The translations under genes were made by a program, and so were the position numbers. A model generated the notes under the pieces. That model ran no database searches and was not told the DNA's origin. It saw only the letters and a program-made list of their open reading frames with translations. This document shows positions 14,000-18,067 of a DNA stretch of 18,067 nt, piece by piece (position 1 is the stretch's first letter; every line of letters begins with the position of its first letter). Source of the DNA: Solirubrobacterales bacterium (lineage in GTDB: Bacteria; Actinomycetota; Thermoleophilia; Solirubrobacterales; Solirubrobacteraceae); NCBI GenBank assembly GCA_019240015.1, contig JAFAZB010000495.1:1-18067 (forward strand). Reading direction: 5' to 3'.

Positions 14000-14679
14000 T
14001 AGGCGCGCAGCACGAACCCCGACCCCCGCCGCGTCCGGATCAGCGGCGGCGGTCCCAGCTTGCGCCGCAGGCGGGTCACGTAGCGGTCGACCACGTTTGC
14101 CTCGGCGGCCCCCTCCCAGATCCGCTCGAGCGCGTGCTCGCGAGTGACGGTTCGTCCCGACTCGCGCAGCAGCAGCTCGAGCAGCGCCGTCTCTCGGCCG
14201 GTCAACTCGACCGCGTGCCCACCCCGCGTCGCCTTCCGCGCCCGCACGTCGAGCACCAGGTCCGCGTAGGAGAGCAGCTCCGCCGGGTCCGCGCGCCGGC
14301 GCAGCGCGCGCAGACGGGCGATCAGCTCCTGGACCGCGAACGGCTTGATCAGGTAGTCGTCGGCGCCGGCCTCGAGTCCGGCCACGCGATCGGTGACCGC
14401 GTCGCGCGCGGTCAGCATCAGGATCGGCGTCTGTAGCCCCTTCGCGCGCAGCCGCTTGCAGACGGCCAGCCCGTCGAGCGCCGGCAGCGAGACGTCGAGC
14501 ACGATCAGATCGGGCGCCGAGCGCTCGGCCGCGACCAGCGCCGCCGGCCCGTCGGAGGCCCCGGTGACCTCGAACCCCTCCGCCGCGAGCGTGCGCTCGA
14601 GCATCCGCCGCAGCGGCGGATCGTCGTCGACTACGAGGACGCGGTCGCGGAGCGCCGGCTCATCCACCGGCCACGTCAC
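13999..14679 (-). CDS. OmpR/PhoB-family response regulator
   Basis: A 226-residue two-component transcription regulator. The receiver domain has the acidic pocket VDDD (17-20), phosphoacceptor Asp62 (LIVLDVSLP), the TAR motif and Lys112 (YLIKPF). The C-terminal winged helix shows ELTGRETALLELLLRESGRTVTREHALERIW, DRYVTRLRRKLG and RTRRGSGFVLR. It should be phosphorylated by the histidine kinase at 10620-12029 (inference) and bind 11-bp-spaced direct repeats. Start codon options are GTG 14679 (20-bp overlap with the permease gene) or GTG 14667 (8-bp overlap). An ATG at 14663 is in another frame. The TAG stop is formed from the TA flank plus the first base of the MITE-like element, and the C-terminus has normal family length. 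Confidence 0.92.
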   Translation of the reverse strand: MTWPVDEPALRDRVLVVDDDPPLRRMLERTLAAEGFEVTGASDGPAALVAAERSAPDLIVLDVSLPALDGLAVCKRLRAKGLQTPILMLTARDAVTDRVAGLEAGADDYLIKPFAVQELIARLRALRRRADPAELLSYADLVLDVRARKATRGGHAVELTGRETALLELLLRESGRTVTREHALERIWEGAAEANVVDRYVTRLRRKLGPPPLIRTRRGSGFVLRA

Positions 14680-15478
14680 GCCGCAGGAAGACCAGGAACG
14701 CGGCGCCGAGCGCGGGCACCCCGTAGAGCGCGCAGACCCAGGCCGCGCGGACGATCGGGGCCCAATCGATCGGCGTTCGCAGCAGTCCCTGCCAGGCGTT
14801 GAACTGGGTGCTCAGCAGGTATGGCTGGAGTCCACCGAGCCCCGGCAGGATCCCGAGCAGCTGGATCAGCAGCGAGACCATCAGCGTCCCCACGACGGCC
14901 GCCGCGCTGTTGCGTGTGACCGCCGAGAGCAGCAGGCCGATGCACACGATCGCGGCGATCGGGATCAGGTAGACCAGCAGGCTGACGTACACGAGCTCCA
15001 GCGCCTTCGGGGCTGAGACGATCGTCCCGGACAGGCTCTGGAGCGAGTTGAACCCCGATTGGATGCTGCCGGCGATCACCGCCACGGTTCCGTTGAGGAG
15101 GATCGCGACGACCGCGTAGGTGGCCGCCGCCAGCGTCTTGCCCGCGAACACCTGGCCCCGATCCAGCGAGCGGGTGAGGATCGTCTTCAGCGTCCCGTTG
15201 TGGTCCTCGGAGGCGATGATGTCGCCGGCCACCAGCGCCGTGATCAACGGAAACATCCACACCGCTCCGAACAGCAGGATCACGAGCGGCACCGCCAGCC
15301 CGCTGCGCGTCAGGTAGGACGAGAACGCGAAGTCCCCGCCGCGCCGGTCGTGGCGGAAGTGCACCGCGACCACGAACAGGATCGGCACGATCATCGCCGC
15401 GCCGAGGCCGAGGTAGGTGCGCTTCTGGTAGCGGAGCTTGGCGAGCTCCCAGCGGTACACGGTCGCGATCCCGGGCAT
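14660..15478 (-). CDS. ABC-2 type transporter permease
   Basis: A 272-residue membrane protein with a cytosolic N-terminus (MPGIATVYRWELAKLRYQKRTYL) followed by about six hydrophobic segments, the first near 24-39 and the last near 245-265. The segment ALVAGDIIASEDHNGTLKTILTRSLDRGQVFAGK is the typical ABC-2 permease motif for members that pair with BcrA-like ATPases. It is likely to export or flip a lipid, peptide or antibiotic; the substrate is unknown. ATG 15478 overlaps the ATPase stop by one base (TGATG). Its 3' end overlaps the regulator gene, so the transporter and regulator are one operon. Confidence 0.87.
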   Translation of the reverse strand: MPGIATVYRWELAKLRYQKRTYLGLGAAMIVPILFVVAVHFRHDRRGGDFAFSSYLTRSGLAVPLVILLFGAVWMFPLITALVAGDIIASEDHNGTLKTILTRSLDRGQVFAGKTLAAATYAVVAILLNGTVAVIAGSIQSGFNSLQSLSGTIVSAPKALELVYVSLLVYLIPIAAIVCIGLLLSAVTRNSAAAVVGTLMVSLLIQLLGILPGLGGLQPYLLSTQFNAWQGLLRTPIDWAPIVRAAWVCALYGVPALGAAFLVFLRRDVAGG

Positions 15479-16482
15479 CAGCGGGCGGACTCCACCGCCG
15501 GCCGCGTCGATTCGTCTGGCTCGTGCGCGGCCTGTTGCCGCCCGTCGCCCTCGGTGAACGAGAAGAACAGGTCCTCCAGGGTGACGGTCTGCGGGGTCAG
15601 CGCGCGGATCAGGGCGCCCGCCTCGATCAGCGCCTGGGAGAGCTCGGCGACCGCTTGCTGATCGCCGGTGAAGTGGATCCGGTCGCGCTCGGTGCGCACG
15701 TCGGAGATCCCGGCCTGCGCGTGGCAGACCGCCAGCGCGCGCTGATCGTCGGTCGTCTCGAGCCGGTAGGTGGTGCCCGCGTCGCGCTTGAGCTCGGCGA
15801 TCGCGCCCTCGTAGACGATCTTCCCGGAGCGCACGATCGCGACCCGGTTGCAGACCTCTTCCACCTCGGCCAGCATGTGACTGGAGAGCAGCACCGTGAT
15901 CCCCTCGTCGGCGAGACGCCGGATCAGCACCCGCATGTCCCGCATGCCGCCGGGGTCAAGGCCGGTGGCCGGCTCATCGAGCAGCAGCAGCTTGGGGTCG
16001 CGCAGCAGCGCGGCCGCGATCCCCAGCCGCTGACGCATCCCGTGCGAGTACCCGCCGACGCGGTCACCGGCGCGTTCTGAGAGCTCCACCGTGTCGAGCG
16101 CCCGCTCGATCCGCCCGGCGGCTCCATCTCCGTCGAACGCCGCCAGCAGCTCGAGGTTGCGCCGTCCGCTCAGGTAGGGATAGAAGGTCGGCGCTTCGAC
16201 GAACCCGGCGACGCCCTGCAGCGCGTGGACGCTCTGCATCGGGTCGCGGCCGAACAGCCTCACGCTGCCGGTGGTCGGGCGGATCAGCCCCAGCATCATC
16301 CGTAGCGAGGTCGTCTTGCCCGCCCCGTTCGGGCCCAGGTAGCCGTAGACGTCTCCCGTGTTGACGGTCAGCTCGACGTCATCGACCGCCTTGATCGCTC
16401 CGTAGTGCTTGCTCAACCCGCGGACCGCTACGGGGGGGTCCTCGGTATCACCCGCCGCTGATCCGACGGGGCCAGCCGTCAT
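15478..16482 (-). CDS. ABC transporter ATP-binding protein (BcrA-like)
   Basis: A 334-residue ATPase energising the adjacent permease. Visible motifs are Walker A GPNGAGKTT (50-58), the region FVEAPTFYPYLSG (94-106) where the usual Q-loop Gln position reads Glu as in several bacitracin-type exporters, signature YSHGMRQ (145-151), Walker B LLLLDEP (165-171) and the switch His in SSHML (His202). A C-terminal extension of about 90 residues (YRLETTDDQRAL...LEDLFFSFTEG) is the regulatory domain common in this group. ATG 16482 overlaps the upstream gene's stop (ATGA). Function as an efflux or stress-response exporter is inferred from the family and from linkage to a two-component regulator. Confidence 0.92.
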   Translation of the reverse strand: MTAGPVGSAAGDTEDPPVAVRGLSKHYGAIKAVDDVELTVNTGDVYGYLGPNGAGKTTSLRMMLGLIRPTTGSVRLFGRDPMQSVHALQGVAGFVEAPTFYPYLSGRRNLELLAAFDGDGAAGRIERALDTVELSERAGDRVGGYSHGMRQRLGIAAALLRDPKLLLLDEPATGLDPGGMRDMRVLIRRLADEGITVLLSSHMLAEVEEVCNRVAIVRSGKIVYEGAIAELKRDAGTTYRLETTDDQRALAVCHAQAGISDVRTERDRIHFTGDQQAVAELSQALIEAGALIRALTPQTVTLEDLFFSFTEGDGRQQAAHEPDESTRPAVESAR

Positions 16483-17711
16483 AGACCTCGAGCGGCGTCC
16501 ACCGCCGCGACCGGCGGCACCGAGCCGAGGACCGTGTAGGTGACCCCGGAGCGGGTGAAGCGGACCATCGTTCCGAGCGCGGTGTCGAGCTCCTGGCCGG
16601 TGATGTTGTTGATCGAGACGGTGGGCAGGTTGAGTCCGTTGCGATCACCGCCCTGGCTCTGAGCCTGGCTCTGGCTGGCGCTGCCCGTCGGCTGGGCGGT
16701 CTGCTCGATCACCGCGATGCCCCCGAGGTGCTGACCGTAGGTGACGAGCGCGGCCGGCTTGCCAGACCAATCGAGCAGCATCACCGACTGGCGCGGCAGC
16801 CCGACCAGCGAGTCGGGAGCGGCCAGCGTGAACGGGAGCCGGCTGGCGACCGCGGCCACGCCGGTGACCTCGGCGTGCTTGCGCTTGCCCTTCCGCGCGG
16901 CCCCGGCTTTGTCGGCCGCCGCGTTGCTCGCCGGCGGGTTGACCTTCACCACGTTCGCGGCGGCCGGCGGTGAGACATTGAACACGGAGCTCCGTACCGG
17001 GCCGTAGGAGATCTGGCTGACCTTCAGCTCCAGCACCGGAGAGCTGTCGTTGCGCGCGTAGACCGCGATGTCGAGCGGTACTCCGCGAGCCGCGTCCCAG
17101 GCGAGCTGGGCGGCGCCCAGCAGCCCGCCATCGTGCTTCGGCGAGACGCGGACCGAATAGGCCGCCTGACCGCCGACGTCGCCGGGGATCGCGCCGGAGA
17201 GGTCGACGTGCGCCATCAGCTGGTTGAGCTTCGACTGGAGCTGGGCGACGGTGGGGATCGTGTCCTGCTTGCCGGTGTCCTGCGAGCCCGAGCTGGCCGT
17301 GTCGGCCGGCAAGGTCCCTTCATAGACGGTGTGCGAGGCGGGATCGGAGACCCAGAACGAGCCCTTGTTGACCACTACCTGGGCGTCGCCGTTGTCGGAC
17401 TGGAGCTCGAGCCTGAGCCGGTGGTCGGCCGACAGCCACAGGCGTCCACTGGCGCCCTGAAGCAGCGGATCCGCGCCCTGGATCGCGCTCGCGTCGATCA
17501 GGTGATTGGTGAAGCTGATCCGCGCCGTGATCCCATTCACGGCCGGCGCCGCCAGCGCGGTGTGGAGGGCGTCCGGCAGCGTGCTCGGAGGCGGCACGGG
17601 GCCCGGCCCCGCGGCCGCCACCGCAATCGCGGTCCCGGCCGCGATCGCCGCAATCAGGCCGCCGATGACCGCCAGCAAACGATGGGTTGGGGCTGTACGC
17701 AGGAACTTCAT
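16479..17711 (-). CDS. Exported LolA-like protein with DUF4367-like C-terminus
   Basis: A 410-residue protein with an N-terminal signal peptide or anchor (basic MKFLRTAPTHR, then LLAVIGGLIAAIAAGTAIAVAAA). No Cys follows, so it is not a lipoprotein. Residues about 45-250 have the pattern of actinobacterial LolA/RseB-like beta-barrel proteins (GRLWLSADHRLRLELQSDNGDAQVVVNKGSFWVSDPASHTVYEG, YSVRVSPKHDGGLLGAAQLAWD). After a basic linker (AARKGKRKHAE) the C-terminal 130 residues resemble DUF4367. It may bind a hydrophobic ligand at the outer membrane face and hand it to or from the ABC transporter (inference). ATG 17711 was chosen because GGAG lies 5 nt before it; GTG 17717 would be too close to that site. 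First gene of the operon. Confidence 0.75.
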   Translation of the reverse strand: MKFLRTAPTHRLLAVIGGLIAAIAAGTAIAVAAAGPGPVPPPSTLPDALHTALAAPAVNGITARISFTNHLIDASAIQGADPLLQGASGRLWLSADHRLRLELQSDNGDAQVVVNKGSFWVSDPASHTVYEGTLPADTASSGSQDTGKQDTIPTVAQLQSKLNQLMAHVDLSGAIPGDVGGQAAYSVRVSPKHDGGLLGAAQLAWDAARGVPLDIAVYARNDSSPVLELKVSQISYGPVRSSVFNVSPPAAANVVKVNPPASNAAADKAGAARKGKRKHAEVTGVAAVASRLPFTLAAPDSLVGLPRQSVMLLDWSGKPAALVTYGQHLGGIAVIEQTAQPTGSASQSQAQSQGGDRNGLNLPTVSINNITGQELDTALGTMVRFTRSGVTYTVLGSVPPVAAVDAARGL

Positions 17712-17790
17712 GACCACTCCGCCCTGTCGGTGACGCTGATCACCTTAGGCGACAAGCTTGAAATTACTCTGACAGGTTGGCGGGGGGTCG
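17712..17790 (-). promoter_or_regulatory. Probable promoter region of the ABC/two-component operon
   Basis: This stretch holds the Shine-Dalgarno GGCGGAG just before ATG 17711 and an unusually AT-rich patch for this genome around 17752-17775 (caagcttgaaattactctgac). A small inverted repeat, GGTGA/TCACC, lies at 17729-17744. A TAATTT on the minus strand could be a -10 element, but no matching -35 is seen. Regulation cannot be stated beyond that. Confidence 0.35.
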
Positions 17791-17791
17791 A

Positions 17792-17849
17792 GGTTGTGCC
17801 GCGGGGAGCCGGCGGGCGCGGGGTTGTGCTGCGGGGAGCCAGCGGGGGG
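17792..17849. repeat. Tandem repeat family A, 30-bp period, two copies
   Basis: Two copies of a roughly 28-30 bp unit start GGTTGTGC at 17792 and 17822 and share GCGGGGAGCC further in. The copies differ at a few positions. This is the first of three short tandem-repeat families in the block. No gene is evident here. Confidence 0.7.
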
Positions 17850-17850
17850 A

Positions 17851-17918
17851 TCACCTCAGGGGGAGCCGAGGGTCACCTCAGGGGAGAGACCCGGGGTCAC
17901 CTCAGGGGGAGCCGAGGG
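17851..17918. repeat. Tandem repeat family B, 22-24 bp period, three copies
   Basis: Units starting TCACCTCAGG lie at 17851-17872, 17873-17896 and 17897-17918. The first and third are identical (22 bp) and the middle one is a 24-bp variant with GGGGAGAGACCC. A following TCAC at 17919 starts the next repeat family, so families B and C share their opening bases. Confidence 0.8.
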
Positions 17919-18003
17919 TCACCCAACCCCCGCCAGGGGACCTTGCCACCTCACCCAACCCCCGCCAGGGGACCTTGCCACCTCACCCAACCCCCGCCAG
18001 GGG
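17919..18003. repeat. Tandem repeat family C, 32-bp period, 2.6 copies
   Basis: Two identical 32-bp units at 17919-17950 and 17951-17982 start TCACCCAACCCCCGCCAGGG and end ACCTTGCCACC. A partial third unit starts at 17983 and diverges after about 21 bp. The units are head to tail with no spacers, so this is a minisatellite rather than a CRISPR array. Confidence 0.88.
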
Positions 18004-18067
18004 GCGAGGCGGCGGCTGGTTTGCGGGCGGCGGGTCGTCTGCGAGCAGCTGTGAGATCGTGACGAGC
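17983..18067 (-). CDS. Possible C-terminal end of an unidentified protein (partial)
   Basis: Reading the minus strand from the window edge, one frame gives 27 residues, LVTISQLLADDPPPANQPPP followed by RPLAGVG, and then TGA at 17983. Its third codon positions are mostly G or C, better than the other two minus-strand frames. The orientation matches the operon that follows. The piece is too short to assign to a family, and part of it lies in the first 20 bp of a tandem-repeat unit, so it may not be coding. Confidence 0.25.
   Translation of the reverse strand, partial: LVTISQLLADDPPPANQPPPRPLAGVG

Noticed and set aside
13842..14147. Short protein encoded inside the MITE-like element (MIPNWLGSGRSGDERG...)
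   Set aside because: The same peptide start appears from both copies only because the DNA is repeated. The frames run on into unrelated antisense sequence, and no start signal is seen.
14661..14663. ATG at 14663 overlapping the permease stop as start of the response regulator
   Set aside because: It gives the typical ATGA overlap but is not in the reading frame of the regulator, so a GTG start is needed.
17919..18003. CRISPR array at the right end
   Set aside because: The 32-bp units are directly contiguous with no unique spacers, and no cas genes are nearby. It is a tandem repeat.

Overview
This is a very GC-rich chromosomal window with short intergenic gaps, strong G/C preference at third codon positions, several GTG starts and ATGA/GTGA/TGATG stop-start overlaps. 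These traits point to a high-GC actinobacterium. The mix of an SDR, a trans-acting enoyl-reductase homologue, a DUF6457 protein and a 3Fe-4S-type ferredoxin would fit Thermoleophilia (Solirubrobacterales-like), but that placement is inference. I found no tRNA, rRNA, CRISPR array, prophage or transposase gene.

Left part (1-6191). The window opens inside an acyl-CoA dehydrogenase gene (+). It converges on a four-gene minus-strand operon, read from the right: DUF6457 protein, trans-acting enoyl-reductase-like protein, mini-catalase and PLP-dependent decarboxylase. The convergent gap (870-1097) holds three abutting perfect 24-bp palindromes that share one core but have different, still self-complementary arms. 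It also holds a second nested inverted-repeat structure. An SDR and a phosphinothricin-acetyltransferase-like GNAT gene run divergently from the DUF6457 gene.

Middle part (6193-13999). Two nearly identical 163-bp elements with 19-bp terminal inverted repeats lie in opposite orientation at 6193-6355 and 13837-13999. They look like transposase-less MITEs. Both sit in convergent gene gaps and both abut a TAG stop codon. Between them is a minus-strand cluster: sensor histidine kinase, small one-helix Pro-rich membrane protein, ApbE flavin transferase, ferric-reductase-like haem-b membrane protein, NuoF-like flavo/FeS protein and ferredoxin. The last four are tightly packed or overlapping and read as a transmembrane electron-transfer module. 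A GGDEF-EAL cyclic-di-GMP enzyme is transcribed the other way, between the kinase and the second element.

Right part (13999-18067). A minus-strand operon reads LolA/DUF4367-like exported protein, ABC ATPase, ABC-2 permease and OmpR-family response regulator. The regulator and the histidine kinase are probably a cognate pair now separated by the GGDEF-EAL gene and a MITE-like element. Beyond the operon lies a block of three successive short tandem-repeat families. The last bases may hold the tail of another minus-strand gene.

Working model (inference): the two-component system controls both the ABC operon and the electron-transfer operon. A direct repeat with 11-bp spacing just upstream of the latter is a candidate binding site. 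The best candidates for something undescribed are the covarying palindrome triplet, the stop-codon-associated MITE family, and the NuoF-like/ferredoxin/haem-b/ApbE module with its modified NuoF-like subunit.
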